Positions 1 to 9,331 of a stretch of DNA of 33,130 nucleotides are shown one piece after another. A program made the translations under genes and the position numbers. Within the stretch, counting starts at the first letter, position 1. Every line of letters starts with the position of its first letter. The stretch lies in assembly GCA_022361035.1 (NCBI GenBank), contig JAKSBP010000206.1, forward strand, positions 1 to 33,130, in the 5' to 3' direction. The DNA comes from Clostridia bacterium (GTDB lineage: Bacteria; Bacillota; Clostridia; Peptostreptococcales; Caminicellaceae). The notes beneath the pieces are model-generated. The model ran no database searches and was not told the DNA's origin. It saw nothing but the letters and a program-made list of their open reading frames with translations.

Positions 1-141
1 TATAATAAAAAAAGGAAGTCTATTTGCTTTTAGCAAATACCATAAAATTTCCCACGAACTTATTAGTTCGTTCTAAAATTTTATTGACTAGGTTCTCGGT
101 TGAAGCAACAACGAAGAAATTCGGGTTTGTCAACAGCCTCA

Positions 142-166
142 AGCAGACAATTTTTGTCTGCTTTTT
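142..166 (+). terminator. Rho-independent terminator
   Basis: A perfect 9-bp stem (AGCAGACAA at 142-150 against TTGTCTGCT at 154-162) closes a 3-base loop and runs into a T tract. It would end a plus-strand transcript entering from the left edge. Confidence 0.8.
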
Positions 167-279
167 ATATTTGCTTTCTCAACAAAAATTTACAATAAAT
201 ATAAAAATTTAGCAGGAAAAAACATGAAAATGTGGAAATGTAATATTAATATATGATGAGTATTTTATGTAGTTATATA

Positions 280-308
280 TTGAATTAAAAGAGCTTTACA
301 AAAATAAT
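280..308 (+). promoter_or_regulatory. Candidate sigma-A promoter for the chemoreceptor
   Basis: TTGAAT (280-285) and AATAAT (303-308) are separated by 17 bases, about 25 bases before the start codon. The match is moderate in very AT-rich DNA, so this is only a candidate. Confidence 0.35.
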
Positions 309-332
309 CATAATATTTTTGGGGGTTGAAAT

Positions 333-2462
333 ATGATGGAGAATTTAAAGAGCAAAAATAAAAAAAATGTTGGAAAAATGCCTAATAAACAACTAGAAGG
401 TATTAAAGGGAACAATTTAACCATTAAGGCAAAACTAATAATATTCTCCTTAATCCTAAGTATAATACCAATATTTTTAGTTGGAGGGTATTCCTATACC
501 TATTTTCAACGTGCCATAAAAGACCAGGTGGGTGTATTATCAGAACAGTTAGTAAAACAAAATTCAGCAATGTTAGATGGAAAAATGAAGGAAATTGAAA
601 AATCTACAGTAATAGTAATGTCGAATAAAGAGCTAACAAAGATTTTAGGAAAAAAAGAATATGAGAATTCCTATGAAAGATTCCAAGATATGAGTACCAT
701 AGATGATATATTAGGAAATATAATCGTTTCTAACCGTGACATCAATTCTATTACTATTGTTAGAAATAATGGAGAAATTCAAGGTTCAGGAGAAAATAAA
801 GAGCTAGTAAAATATATAGAGAGTGGAGAATTTAAAAATTCAGATATTTATAGACAGGTTAAGGATTCAAAAAAGTATGAAGTCCATTGGGTGTCAGGAT
901 TGCTTGGAGGCAATAATAAAGTGCATGTTATAAGAAAGATAGCTGACTACTTTAATATGGAAGCTGGTATTTTAGTATTTGAAATAGATATAAAAGCTAT
1001 AGATAAATTATATGATGACTTAGGTATATTTCAAAATTCAAGGATATTGATAGGTGACAGTAATAATAAGGCTATTTATCAATATGTCAGCCATGAAAAC
1101 AGTGATAAAAATGGACAGGCTGGAGAGAAATTGAGTAGTAGTCCATATGAAAGCTATTTTCAGTCTATTCCAATAGATAGGGAATATGGAACCTTTATTT
1201 CAAATCAAAATTTGTTGGCATATAGTACATGCCATAATGGCTGGAGATTATTATCTATTACTCCCTTAAATCAATTAATGTCAGAGGTCTATAAGGTAGG
1301 TACAATGACCATAATCATTGCAATTATATGTTTGATAGTATCAATAATGTTGTCCCTATACATAACCTTTAATATAACAAATCCCCTTAAAAAGATAATG
1401 GAGCTTATGAATCGGGTAGAAAAGGGGGACCTAACCGTTAAATCAGAGCTGGTTGGTAATAATGAGATTGTAAAGCTGTCCAAGGGCTTTAACAATATGA
1501 TAGATAGTATGAGAAAATTGATAAAGGATACCAACAGAACCTTTAAATCAGTTAAAGTCAGTACTAAATCCGTAGATGAAATAGCAGAGCAGTATACGAT
1601 GGTATCTGAGCAGGTAGCCATTTCGATGGGAGAGATAGCTAATGGTTCTACAGAGCAGGCAAAAAATGCTGAAGATGCTACCCTGATAATGGGTCAGTTA
1701 TCAAGCAGAATAGATAACATGGTCGATAGTATAAACGTAGTAAAGGAAGCTACGGATAAGACAAAGGAAATAAGCGGTAATGCCACAGATACAGTTAAAA
1801 ACCTTTATGAAAAAACCGAAGAGTACGCGAAGATATCTAGTGGTACGAAGGAGACTATTTCAAAGCTTAAGGATAGTGTTTCCCAAATCATCAATATAGT
1901 TGACCTAATAAAAAACATAAGTGAGCAAACAAATCTACTGGCCCTTAATGCGGCAATAGAAGCAGCGAGATCGGGAGAAGCCGGTAAAGGCTTTGCCGTT
2001 GTAGCCGATGAAATAAGAAAATTAGCTGAACAATCTAAGGAAGCTACAAGCCAAATAACTGACCTTGCAAATGATATAAATACCGATGTTACAAGAACCG
2101 TAGAATCAGTAGAGGAAGGGGATAAGCTTTTTGGGGAACAGTATTACGCCGTATTTGATACGGATACAGCCTTTAAGAATATAACGGAGTCCATTGAGTC
2201 AATTATTTCAGAAGTAGAGGATGTAAACAATGCCGTAGAAGATATAGAACAGTATAAAAATAAAACCATTGATTCTGTAGGAAATATAGCAGCAGTTACC
2301 GAGGAGGCGGCAGCAGGGACCCAAGAGGTCATGGCGTCAACACAGGAACAATCTAGCTCTTCACAGCAGCTAAGTGAGATATCCAAGGAGCTTATATCCT
2401 TAGTAGATAGGTTAAATGAATCAATAGAAAAATTCAAAGTAAACAATGGAGACTTAATATAG
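333..2462 (+). CDS. Methyl-accepting chemotaxis protein, dCache type
   Basis: This is a transmembrane chemoreceptor that passes ligand binding outside the cell to CheA/CheW signalling inside. The 709 residues show a basic cytoplasmic lead, a first membrane segment at about 35-58, an extracellular sensor of about 260 residues (59-322, length and pattern of a double Cache domain), a second membrane segment at about 323-346, a HAMP linker at about 347-400 and a long helical signalling domain. The hairpin tip, at residues 526-573, contains the invariant [20 protein letters not shown] motif. The E/Q-rich helix near 655-680 fits methylation sites. The start is the first of two adjacent ATG codons after a GGGGG-rich ribosome binding site. 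The ligand is not predictable. The gene stands alone, with no che genes nearby, as is common for orphan receptors. Confidence 0.95.
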   Translation: MMENLKSKNKKNVGKMPNKQLEGIKGNNLTIKAKLIIFSLILSIIPIFLVGGYSYTYFQRAIKDQVGVLSEQLVKQNSAMLDGKMKEIEKSTVIVMSNKELTKILGKKEYENSYERFQDMSTIDDILGNIIVSNRDINSITIVRNNGEIQGSGENKELVKYIESGEFKNSDIYRQVKDSKKYEVHWVSGLLGGNNKVHVIRKIADYFNMEAGILVFEIDIKAIDKLYDDLGIFQNSRILIGDSNNKAIYQYVSHENSDKNGQAGEKLSSSPYESYFQSIPIDREYGTFISNQNLLAYSTCHNGWRLLSITPLNQLMSEVYKVGTMTIIIAIICLIVSIMLSLYITFNITNPLKKIMELMNRVEKGDLTVKSELVGNNEIVKLSKGFNNMIDSMRKLIKDTNRTFKSVKVSTKSVDEIAEQYTMVSEQVAISMGEIANGSTEQAKNAEDATLIMGQLSSRIDNMVDSINVVKEATDKTKEISGNATDTVKNLYEKTEEYAKISSGTKETISKLKDSVSQIINIVDLIKNISEQTNLLALNAAIEAARSGEAGKGFAVVADEIRKLAEQSKEATSQITDLANDINTDVTRTVESVEEGDKLFGEQYYAVFDTDTAFKNITESIESIISEVEDVNNAVEDIEQYKNKTIDSVGNIAAVTEEAAAGTQEVMASTQEQSSSSQQLSEISKELISLVDRLNESIEKFKVNNGDLI

Positions 2463-2498
2463 AGTAAGGAAAAAATAAATTTTTTTCAGATTGTTGAT

Positions 2499-2572
2499 AA
2501 AAGCCCAATTTCTATGTTACTGCTGAAATTTCTGTCCCTCAATTTCAGTGGAACTTAGACTTGGGCTTTTTT
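2499..2572 (+). terminator. Terminator with a long two-tier hairpin
   Basis: An outer 10-bp stem (AAAAGCCCAA at 2499-2508 against TTGGGCTTTT at 2561-2570) encloses an imperfect middle helix and an inner perfect 8-bp stem (CTGAAATT at 2523-2530 against AATTTCAG at 2541-2548). A T tract ends the structure. It lies 36 bases after the chemoreceptor stop codon. The arm is larger than a minimal terminator needs. Confidence 0.8.
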
Positions 2573-2773
2573 CACAGTCTACTAATAAATGACTTTATAA
2601 TGGGGAGAAGAATAAAAAATTTCAAAATAAAAAAATATTTGGAAATATCTATAGCGACGAAGGAAAAGAAAACCAAATATAGAATACTATAGATAACCCT
2701 ATTAGAAAAATGATATCATCGTATTTTTCAAATCTACCTTTAAAATAAAAGAATTACTATAGGTGGTGATAAT

Positions 2774-3268
2774 ATCTTATTTGAAGTCTACAAGGAAAGG
2801 ATTAAGGAAAGATTTTCTAAGAATTTTAATGTGGAGGAAAAGTATAAATATAATAAAGAAGAGTTTGACCTCTTTGCCCTATCCAATATAAGAAATGAAA
2901 AATATATGGCAACTAAAAGAATTAGGATTTATGCATTTGAAAATGATGAATACTGTTTTATGAAATACTATAAATCCCTAAATGAAGACAGTTTAGGAAA
3001 AATCATAGATATTTTAAAGATTAGTATCAATGACTATATAAAACCCCATGATGAACATATGTCCAGTACTATTACAGGAATATTGGCAGTAGATAATATA
3101 GAGGACTCCGATATAATAAAGAAGGTAAAAAAGTTTCATTATCAAAAAAGCTTTGCCCTTGGCTTTAAGGGTTGGGTAGATGTAAGACTTGTTTTAGTTG
3201 ATTTAAACAGAAAAGATGTTATTACTAGTAAAAGGGCTAAGGGAGTTGAAAAATTTTATCTACCTTAA
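2774..3268 (+). CDS. Conserved-looking small protein of unknown function, apparent ATC start
   Basis: I do not recognise the family. The product is a soluble alpha/beta protein of about 164 residues with no signal peptide and no membrane segment, rich in Lys, Glu, Tyr and Asp. The first conventional in-frame start is GTG at 2831, but no ribosome binding site precedes it. The frame stays open upstream to a stop at 2741, and the extra 19 residues (LFEVYKERIKERF and on) look like genuine protein. An excellent AGGTGG ribosome binding site at 2761-2766 lies 7 bases before an ATC codon at 2774, exactly where an ATG would be expected. Either a rare ATC start is used, an ATG has mutated, or there is a sequencing error; the conservative call is 2831-3268. 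It sits between the chemoreceptor terminator and the CstA gene, 49 bases ahead of the latter, and could be co-transcribed with it. Confidence 0.7.
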   Translation: MLFEVYKERIKERFSKNFNVEEKYKYNKEEFDLFALSNIRNEKYMATKRIRIYAFENDEYCFMKYYKSLNEDSLGKIIDILKISINDYIKPHDEHMSSTITGILAVDNIEDSDIIKKVKKFHYQKSFALGFKGWVDVRLVLVDLNRKDVITSKRAKGVEKFYLP

Positions 3269-3317
3269 AATAGACCCAGATTTTGGGTTTAAATAATATC
3301 ATAAAGGGGGATTATCT

Positions 3318-4931
3318 ATGAACTCATTATTATTAGTAGTAATTGTAATTGTAGTATTTGCTATTGCCTATGTAACCTATGGCTCATGGTTATGTAAGCA
3401 ATGGGGTGTTGATCCAAAACGAAGGACTCCAGCCCACACCAAGAATGATGGAGTTGATTATGTACCGGCAATTTCACCTGTTCTTTTAGGACATCATTTT
3501 GCATCTATCGCCGGTGCGGGACCTATTGTTGGACCAATAGCAGCGGCCATATTCGGCTGGGTTCCTGTAACATTATGGATTATTATAGGAAGTATATTCT
3601 TCGGGGGCGTTCACGACTTTGGCTCATTATTTGCGTCCGTAAGGCATGAAGGAAAATCAGTGGGAAAAATTATTGAAACTAGTATGGGTGAAGCCGGTAA
3701 AAAATTATTTGCAATATTTGCATGGCTTACATTATTATTAGTAGTTGCTGCATTTGTAAATGTAGTTGCCAACACATTTGTAAGCACACCCCAGGCGGCT
3801 ACGGCCTCAATCTTATTCATAGTTTTGGCTGTATTTTTCGGAATAGCAGTCTATAGAAAAGGTGTATCCTTAACCCTTGGTAGTATAATAGGTGTTATTT
3901 TACTTTTTCTATGTATATGGCTGGGAATGAAGTTTCCCATAGCCCTTGCTAAAAATACTTGGATTATGCTTATATTAGGATATATTTTCGTAGCATCGGT
4001 AACACCAGTATGGATATTGCTTCAGCCTAGAGACTACCTTAATTCCTACCTTCTATATTTTATGATTGGTGGTGCTGTACTTGGTTTATTGATGTATAGA
4101 CCCGAGCTTAAATTAGCTCCATTCACTGGATTTAATGTAGAGGGAACATACTTGTTCCCCATGTTATTTGTCATAGTTGCATGTGGGGCAATTTCTGGAT
4201 TCCACTCATTGGTTGGCTCAGGTACTTCATCGAAGCAGGTTAATATAGAATCAGATACAAAGCTAATCGGTTACGGTGGTATGTTAATTGAAGGTGTATT
4301 AGCTATAGTAGCTATAATAACAGCAGCCTATCTAAGCGGTGATAAATTAAAGGAGCTATTAAGTACCGGTACACCGGTTACCGTATTTGCAAGCGGGGTT
4401 GGTACATTCATGACTAAAATAGGTATACCGATAGAAGTTGGTAAACCCTTTGCTGCATTGGCAATCTCAGCCTTTGCTTTGACGAGTCTGGATACTGCAA
4501 CAAGACTTGCTAGATTTATCTTCCAGGAGTTCTTTGAAGATAAGTCTAAGGAAAAACAGAGTATTCTTGCTACAAATAGGTTCTTATCCACTGCAATTAC
4601 AGTTGTACTAGGGGGCTTACTTGCTGTTAAGGGATGGAATGTAGTTTGGCCCTTGTTTGGTGCTGCAAACCAATTGCTAGCTGCCCTGGCATTACTAGCC
4701 CTAGCTGCATGGCTTGCTAGCAGCGGTAAGAACAACAAGATGATTATTTACCCCATGATATTTATGTTTGCTGTGACCCTAACTGCATTAGTATTATTGA
4801 TTAAGTCAAACATTGCAGGGGAAAACTATATTTTAGTAGTATTTGGTCTGCTATTATTTATCCTTGCACTGGTACTGATAAAGCAAGCTTACAATACATT
4901 ATGGGGTGGAAAAAAGTCCATAAAAACTTAG
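3318..4931 (+). CDS. cstA: CstA-family carbon starvation transporter
   Basis: This is a polytopic inner-membrane protein of 537 residues in the CstA/BtsT family, whose studied members import peptides or pyruvate when carbon is short. Hydrophobic segments run through the whole chain. The N-terminal region has the family's GSWLCKQWGVDPKRRTPA-type stretch, followed by GHHFASIAGAGPIVGP and GGVHDFGSLFASVRH, then GSGTSSKQ and DTATRLARF further on, all characteristic of CstA. The length matches the shorter Firmicute form rather than the roughly 700-residue E. coli protein. An AAAGGGGG ribosome binding site precedes the ATG. A terminator follows directly, so this is the last gene of its unit. The substrate cannot be decided from sequence; pyruvate, lactate-like acids or short peptides are all possible. 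Confidence 0.93.
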   Translation: MNSLLLVVIVIVVFAIAYVTYGSWLCKQWGVDPKRRTPAHTKNDGVDYVPAISPVLLGHHFASIAGAGPIVGPIAAAIFGWVPVTLWIIIGSIFFGGVHDFGSLFASVRHEGKSVGKIIETSMGEAGKKLFAIFAWLTLLLVVAAFVNVVANTFVSTPQAATASILFIVLAVFFGIAVYRKGVSLTLGSIIGVILLFLCIWLGMKFPIALAKNTWIMLILGYIFVASVTPVWILLQPRDYLNSYLLYFMIGGAVLGLLMYRPELKLAPFTGFNVEGTYLFPMLFVIVACGAISGFHSLVGSGTSSKQVNIESDTKLIGYGGMLIEGVLAIVAIITAAYLSGDKLKELLSTGTPVTVFASGVGTFMTKIGIPIEVGKPFAALAISAFALTSLDTATRLARFIFQEFFEDKSKEKQSILATNRFLSTAITVVLGGLLAVKGWNVVWPLFGAANQLLAALALLALAAWLASSGKNNKMIIYPMIFMFAVTLTALVLLIKSNIAGENYILVVFGLLLFILALVLIKQAYNTLWGGKKSIKT

Positions 4932-4935
4932 GATA

Positions 4936-4964
4936 AAAGGACAGCATATATTTTGCTGTCCTTT
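4936..4964 (+). terminator. Rho-independent terminator after cstA
   Basis: A perfect 11-bp stem (AAAGGACAGCA at 4936-4946 against TGCTGTCCTTT at 4954-4964) has a 7-base loop and starts 5 bases after the cstA stop codon. Confidence 0.85.
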
Positions 4965-5007
4965 AATAAGCTCATCTAAAAACTTGACCTAGTAAATTTA
5001 TTTAACA

Positions 5008-5036
5008 TTGCTGGCATTTTTAGAATATGATAAAAT
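5008..5036 (+). promoter_or_regulatory. Candidate sigma-A promoter of glmM (extended -10)
   Basis: TTGCTG (5008-5013) and TAAAAT (5031-5036) have 17-base spacing, and the TGA just before the -10 box gives an extended -10. Transcription would begin near 5043, about 30 bases before the glmM ATG. Confidence 0.55.
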
Positions 5037-5073
5037 ATAAGGGATTATGATATTTTATCTTTGGAGGTTTATT

Positions 5074-6420
5074 ATGGGTAGTTTATTTGGAACAGATGGA
5101 GTTAGAGGAGTAGCGAACACAGAACTTACCTGTGAGTTGGCATATAAACTTGGTAGAATAGGTGCATACATATTAACAGAAGGAAAGAAGAAAGCAAAAA
5201 TAGTAGTGGGTAAAGACACAAGAATATCCGGTGATATGCTTGAATCGGCCCTTATATCTGGGATACTGTCGGCTGGCTCAGATGCAATATGCATAGGGGT
5301 AGTACCAACTCCAGCAGTGGCATACCTTACAAGAAAGTATGAGGCCGATGCAGGAGTCGTAATATCCGCATCCCACAATCCAGTTGAATATAATGGTATA
5401 AAGTTTTTCAATAAAGATGGATTCAAATTACCCGATGAAGTTGAAGACAGAATAGAGGACTATATCTTAAATGGTAAAGATATAGATTTTATGCCAAGGG
5501 GCAAGGAAGTGGGAAGAAAGATTAAGGTTACGAAGGCCGTTGATGAGTATGCAGATTTTCTAAAGTCCACCATAGACGTTGATTTAAAGGGTATGAAAAT
5601 CGCCATTGATTGTGCCAATGGAGCATCCTACATGGCTGCACCAAAGACTTTATGTGACCTTGGTGCGGAGGTGAAGATACTTAATCACAATCCAGATGGA
5701 TATAACATAAATTATAATTGCGGCTCTACACATCCGGAAATTATCAAGGAATGTGTTTTAGAAACAGGAGCCGACCTGGGGCTATCCTTTGATGGAGATG
5801 CCGATAGGCTTATTGCCGTAGATGAAGCTGGTAATATAGTTGATGGAGATAGGATAATGGCTATCTGTGCAGCCCATCTTATGGAACAAGGAAAATTGAA
5901 AAATAATGCACTAGTTGCCACCGTAATGAGTAATATAGGATTAGATAAGGCACTTAATCAATATGAGTGTAACATAGTAAAGACTAAGGTTGGAGATAGA
6001 TACGTTCTTGAGGAAATGAAAAAGAGCGGATACATATTAGGTGGAGAACAGTCGGGACATATCATATTTTTAGAGCATAACACTACTGGTGATGGACTTT
6101 TATCAGCACTTCAGCTTATGTCAGTAGTTAAAAAGAAGAACAAACCCTTATCTGAGCTATCTTCAATAATGAAAACTTACCCTCAGATTTTAAAAAATGC
6201 CAAGGTAAGTAATGATAAAAAGCATAAATACTTAGAGGATAATATTATAGCATCTAAGATAGAAAAAATAGAAGAAATTTTCCATGGAGAAGGAAGAGTG
6301 CTTATAAGGCCATCGGGAACAGAGCCTTTAGTAAGAGTGATGATAGAGGGTAGTAATGAGCAGGTTTTAGATAAATACGCAACAGAACTAGTTGAACTTA
6401 TAGAAGAAAGACTTGCATAA
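5074..6420 (+). CDS. glmM: Phosphoglucosamine mutase GlmM
   Basis: The enzyme interconverts glucosamine-6-phosphate and glucosamine-1-phosphate, the step between GlmS and GlmU on the way to UDP-GlcNAc and peptidoglycan. The 448-residue product has the family's full length. It shows the N-terminal LFGTDGVRG signature, the phosphoserine loop SASHNP with the catalytic Ser at residue 100, the Mg-binding DGDADR motif at 240-245 and the phosphate-binding RPSGTEP loop near the C terminus. I start at the ATG at 5074 because TTGGAGG lies just upstream; an in-frame ATG at 5047 has no ribosome binding site and would add nine residues absent from the family. The next gene but one element is glmS, so two consecutive steps of the pathway are adjacent. 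Confidence 0.97.
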   Translation: MGSLFGTDGVRGVANTELTCELAYKLGRIGAYILTEGKKKAKIVVGKDTRISGDMLESALISGILSAGSDAICIGVVPTPAVAYLTRKYEADAGVVISASHNPVEYNGIKFFNKDGFKLPDEVEDRIEDYILNGKDIDFMPRGKEVGRKIKVTKAVDEYADFLKSTIDVDLKGMKIAIDCANGASYMAAPKTLCDLGAEVKILNHNPDGYNINYNCGSTHPEIIKECVLETGADLGLSFDGDADRLIAVDEAGNIVDGDRIMAICAAHLMEQGKLKNNALVATVMSNIGLDKALNQYECNIVKTKVGDRYVLEEMKKSGYILGGEQSGHIIFLEHNTTGDGLLSALQLMSVVKKKNKPLSELSSIMKTYPQILKNAKVSNDKKHKYLEDNIIASKIEKIEEIFHGEGRVLIRPSGTEPLVRVMIEGSNEQVLDKYATELVELIEERLA

Positions 6421-6692
6421 GTAAGATTATAAATCCATAGGTTAAATTATTGTTATGAGTTAGAAGATTAAATTCTTTTGGGGTTCCTTACGAATAAAAC
6501 CCGTAAAAGAACCCTAAATCTGTGATGTAGGAGTATATTGAAAGGGGTGATGCCTATTGAAAGAGTAGATGAAAACTAAATAATGATGATACATCTAAAC
6601 TTTTATAATCTAGCTTAGGGCTTCAATATGATGATTTAGGAGTACTAAGCAAAATACTTGTAACTTGGAACTTACATCTTGTATCATTTTAA
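6421..6692 (+). other. glmM-glmS intergenic leader with hairpin
   Basis: This stretch has no convincing gene. A hairpin at 6481-6514 pairs GGGTTC with GAACCC and TTACG with CGTAA, with small bulges, but no T tract follows it, so it may be an RNA stabiliser or a weak terminator of glmM. An AAAGGGGTG motif near 6541 precedes only tiny frames of fewer than ten codons. Confidence 0.45.
6658..6687 (+). promoter_or_regulatory. Candidate promoter just upstream of the glmS ribozyme
   Basis: TTGTAA (6658-6663) and TATCAT (6682-6687) are 18 bases apart. If used, transcription would start at about 6691-6694, almost on the ribozyme cleavage site, leaving a 5' leader of only a few bases. The alternative is read-through from the glmM promoter. 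Confidence 0.35.
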
Positions 6693-6830
6693 AGCGCCAG
6701 AACTTAAATAGGATCGGAATAAATATTTAAGTTGACGAGGGTCAGGGTTTATCGAGTTTTTCGGCGGATGCCCTGCGGTGTACTTACCACCGTTAAAGAC
6801 TTTACAAACCCCGCAAGTGATTGTGGGAAC
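6693..6830 (+). ncRNA. glmS ribozyme-riboswitch
   Basis: This self-cleaving RNA uses glucosamine-6-phosphate as cofactor and destabilises glmS mRNA when product is plentiful. The conserved core is easy to see. AGCGCCAGAAC begins at 6693, with cleavage expected between A6693 and G6694. The P2 arm follows (ACTTAAATA pairing with TATTTAAGT), then TTGACGAGG, the ATCGAGTTTTTCGGCGGATGCC core, a GCGGTG/CACCGT helix, and a closing CCCGCA/TGTGGG hairpin followed by AACAAA. It lies about 150 bases upstream of the glmS start. The exact 3' boundary is approximate. Confidence 0.95.
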
Positions 6831-6980
6831 AAAAAAGTTAGGTAAGCTAGGGGTTCTTTTTGCCTTTTTTGAAATAATCTAAAGAGGAATGACTAGAAAT
6901 GCGTATAAAGATGTGAAATTATTCCATGAATTACAGTATATTAAATCAAAATTTATATTATGAAATAGGAGGATACGTAA

Positions 6981-8810
6981 ATGTGTGGAATAGTTGGATA
7001 TATTGGAGATAAGAAAGCAACACCAATTTTAATAGAAGGGTTATCAAAGCTTGAATATAGGGGTTATGATTCAGCGGGCGTAGCCGTATTTAAGGATAGT
7101 AGCATACACGTAGAAAAATATAAGGGAAGACTTAGCGTACTGGCAGATAATATTAAGAATAAAAATTATAATGGCTCAATAGGTATCGGTCATACAAGAT
7201 GGGCGACCCATGGTGCACCATCCGATAGAAACTCCCATCCCCATACGAATCATGCAGGTAATATAGCTGTAATCCATAACGGTATAATAGAAAACTACAT
7301 GAAAATAAAAGATTGGTTAATAGAAGAACACAATGTTTCCTTCAGGTCGGAAACAGACTCAGAAGTAATAGCCCACCTTATAGACTATTACTATGAAGGA
7401 GACCTTCTAGATGCTGTGTTTAAAGCCATAGAAAAAATGGAAGGGGCCTATGCCATAGCAGTCGTTTGCAAATCCGAGCCCGACAAGATAGTGGCAGTTA
7501 GAAAGGACAGCCCACTTATCGTTGGCCTTGGCCAAGGGGAAAACTTCCTTGCCTCCGACATACCGGCAATCCTCAAGCATACAAGGGAAGTATTTCTAAT
7601 AGAAAACGATGAAGTAGTACTTTTAACTAAGGAAGGAGTAACTATTTTCAACGAACTTAGGCAAGTTCAGGATAGAGAAATATTTTCTGTAACCTGGGAT
7701 GTAGAGGCAGCAGAAAAAGAAGGCTATGAACATTTTATGATAAAAGAAATCAACGAACAGCCAAGGGGAATTCATGAAACCCTACACAGGAGGCTAAACC
7801 AAGAAGGGATAATAGAGCTTGACGGAATAAAGATTACGAAGGAAGACCTAGATAGAATAAATAGAGTATATATAGTAGCCTGCGGAACAGCATATCATGC
7901 AGGACTTATAGGGAAATATGCCATAGAAAAGTTTGCCCAGATACCAGTAATCTGTGACATAGCATCGGAATTCCGATATAGGGACCCATTTATAGATGAA
8001 AATACCCTATTTATAGCAATAAGCCAGTCGGGAGAAACTCTAGACACCCTAGCAGCCCTTAGGGAAGCAAAGAGAAGGGGAGCAAGAATCCTTTCAGTAG
8101 TAAATGTAGTAGGAAGCTCCGTAGATAGGGAATCCCATGACGTATTCTACACATGGGCCGGTCTGGAGATAGCGGTAGCATCAACAAAGGCATACACAAC
8201 ACAACTGACAGCGGTATATATGATTGCCCTACACATGGGTATAACTAAGGGAGTGCTGAGTAGAGAAAGATACGATGACATAATATCAGAGCTTAGTACA
8301 ATGCCGGAAAAGGCACAAATCATATTGGATAATTACGTAATAGCACAACAGCTTGCAGACAGCCAATTCAACAATGAAAGTGTATTCTTCATGGGTAGGG
8401 GTCTTGACATAGACGCAGCCTTTGAAGGTTCCCTTAAGCTTAAGGAAATATCCTATATCAACTCCTGTGCAGTAGCAGCAGGAGAGCTAAAGCATGGAAC
8501 AATAGCCCTTATAGAAGAGGGAAGCCTAGTATTAGCTATTGCTACCCAGGATAGACTATATGAAAAAATGCTTTCAAACATCAAGGAAGTAAAGGCTAGG
8601 GGTGCCTATGTAGTTGCCATAGCCAAGGAAGGAAACAAGGAAGTTGAAAAGTCAGCAGATACTGTTATATATATTCCCGACACCATGGATGAACTCACAC
8701 CAATACTAAGTGCAATACCCCAGCAGTTGTTCGCCTACTATGTAGCAGTTGCTAGGGGATGTGATGTTGACAAGCCGAGGAATTTGGCTAAGAGTGTTAC
8801 AGTTGAGTAG
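6981..8810 (+). CDS. glmS: Glutamine-fructose-6-phosphate aminotransferase (isomerizing) GlmS
   Basis: This enzyme makes glucosamine-6-phosphate from fructose-6-phosphate and glutamine, the first committed step to UDP-GlcNAc. The 609-residue length is typical. The chain starts MCGIVGYIG, so Cys2 becomes the N-terminal nucleophile of the glutaminase domain (about 1-225), which also carries GHTRWATHG and NGIIEN. Two SIS sugar-phosphate isomerase domains follow (about 285-425 and 455-600), with SQSGETLDTL and the C-terminal KSVTVE active-site tail. AGGAGG precedes the ATG. Expression is controlled by the upstream ribozyme, and a terminator follows at 8895-8931. Confidence 0.98.
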   Translation: MCGIVGYIGDKKATPILIEGLSKLEYRGYDSAGVAVFKDSSIHVEKYKGRLSVLADNIKNKNYNGSIGIGHTRWATHGAPSDRNSHPHTNHAGNIAVIHNGIIENYMKIKDWLIEEHNVSFRSETDSEVIAHLIDYYYEGDLLDAVFKAIEKMEGAYAIAVVCKSEPDKIVAVRKDSPLIVGLGQGENFLASDIPAILKHTREVFLIENDEVVLLTKEGVTIFNELRQVQDREIFSVTWDVEAAEKEGYEHFMIKEINEQPRGIHETLHRRLNQEGIIELDGIKITKEDLDRINRVYIVACGTAYHAGLIGKYAIEKFAQIPVICDIASEFRYRDPFIDENTLFIAISQSGETLDTLAALREAKRRGARILSVVNVVGSSVDRESHDVFYTWAGLEIAVASTKAYTTQLTAVYMIALHMGITKGVLSRERYDDIISELSTMPEKAQIILDNYVIAQQLADSQFNNESVFFMGRGLDIDAAFEGSLKLKEISYINSCAVAAGELKHGTIALIEEGSLVLAIATQDRLYEKMLSNIKEVKARGAYVVAIAKEGNKEVEKSADTVIYIPDTMDELTPILSAIPQQLFAYYVAVARGCDVDKPRNLAKSVTVE

Positions 8811-8894
8811 TTGAAAGTTAGAAATTACCTATAATTGTGGTTTTAAAATAAAGTCTGTCCAAAATGGAATAAATTATTTACTTAGCTATTAAAT

Positions 8895-8931
8895 AAAGCT
8901 TGTAAGCATAAAAAACATGTTTACAAGCTTT
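8895..8931 (+). terminator. Rho-independent terminator after glmS
   Basis: A perfect 11-bp stem (AAAGCTTGTAA at 8895-8905 against TTACAAGCTTT at 8921-8931) has a 15-base loop. It lies about 85 bases after the glmS stop codon. Confidence 0.7.
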
Positions 8932-9175
8932 TACGTAAATAAGAAGGAAATAAGAGAAAAGTATACTAAAGATATATTGGATTTTGTAAAAGAGTGCCCT
9001 GATTATAACAGAACTTAAAGGTGATGTAAGAAAATGCACCGAAAGCTGGGGAATACTAAACACATTGATTATAGGTAGATTATTTAAAGGTGGGAAGCTG
9101 CTATCAGAGAAAGATTATAACAAGGGGAAATTTAATAAATACTTTAGCAGTGAAATAGATAGTTTCCGATTGTAA
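8917..9175 (+). pseudogene. Frameshifted gene remnant, family not recognised
   Basis: Two plus-strand frames join into one plausible protein end. The first reads KKEIREKYTKDILDFVKECPDYN and then hits a stop in its own frame. A shift of one base near 8998-9018 gives TELKGDVRKCTESWGILN, then LIIGRLFKGGKLLSEKDY and on to a stop at 9173-9175. Codon use and composition look like real coding sequence, but there is no ribosome binding site and the ATG at 8917 lies inside the glmS terminator loop. It is probably the C-terminal remainder of a decayed gene. I cannot assign a function. Confidence 0.5.
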
Positions 9176-9233
9176 ACAGCATATTGATTTATCCTTAGAT
9201 ATTTTATTACAAAGCAGTGTCATGTAAGGTCTG

Positions 9234-9262
9234 TTGACAATATCAGGAATTTATATTAACAT
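9234..9262 (+). promoter_or_regulatory. Sigma-A promoter of the GntR regulator gene
   Basis: A perfect TTGACA (9234-9239) and TAACAT (9257-9262) have 17-base spacing, about 70 bases before the regulator's ATG. Confidence 0.6.
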
Positions 9263-9331
9263 AAAAAATATAATGTATGTAAGGTTTTACAAGTGATAGG
9301 ATTAAAAGAAATATATAAGATGAGGTGAAAC

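Larger units (their letters stand above)
1..330. other. Intergenic region left of the chemoreceptor gene
   Basis: I see no convincing gene here. The only open frame (24-212, plus) has no ribosome binding site and runs through a terminator hairpin, so I do not call it. The stretch holds a perfect 7-bp hairpin with a TATT loop at 54-71, a rho-independent terminator at 142-166 and a possible promoter near 280-308. It probably contains the 3' end of a transcript that begins left of the window. Confidence 0.6.

Noticed and set aside
24..212. 62-codon plus-strand open frame at the left edge
   Set aside because: It has no ribosome binding site, reads through a perfect terminator hairpin and shows no protein-like pattern.
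4328..4738. 136-codon minus-strand frame opposite cstA
   Set aside because: It is a mirror of the hydrophobic cstA codons and lacks a start signal; the same applies to the other frames opposite glmM, glmS, the PTS permease and the oxidase.
5047..5073. Upstream ATG extending glmM by nine residues
   Set aside because: No ribosome binding site precedes it, the extra residues are not family-like, and a good site lies before 5074.
6722..6750. GACGAGGGTCAGGGTTT resembles the REP-like repeats
   Set aside because: It belongs to the conserved core and P2.1 region of the glmS ribozyme.
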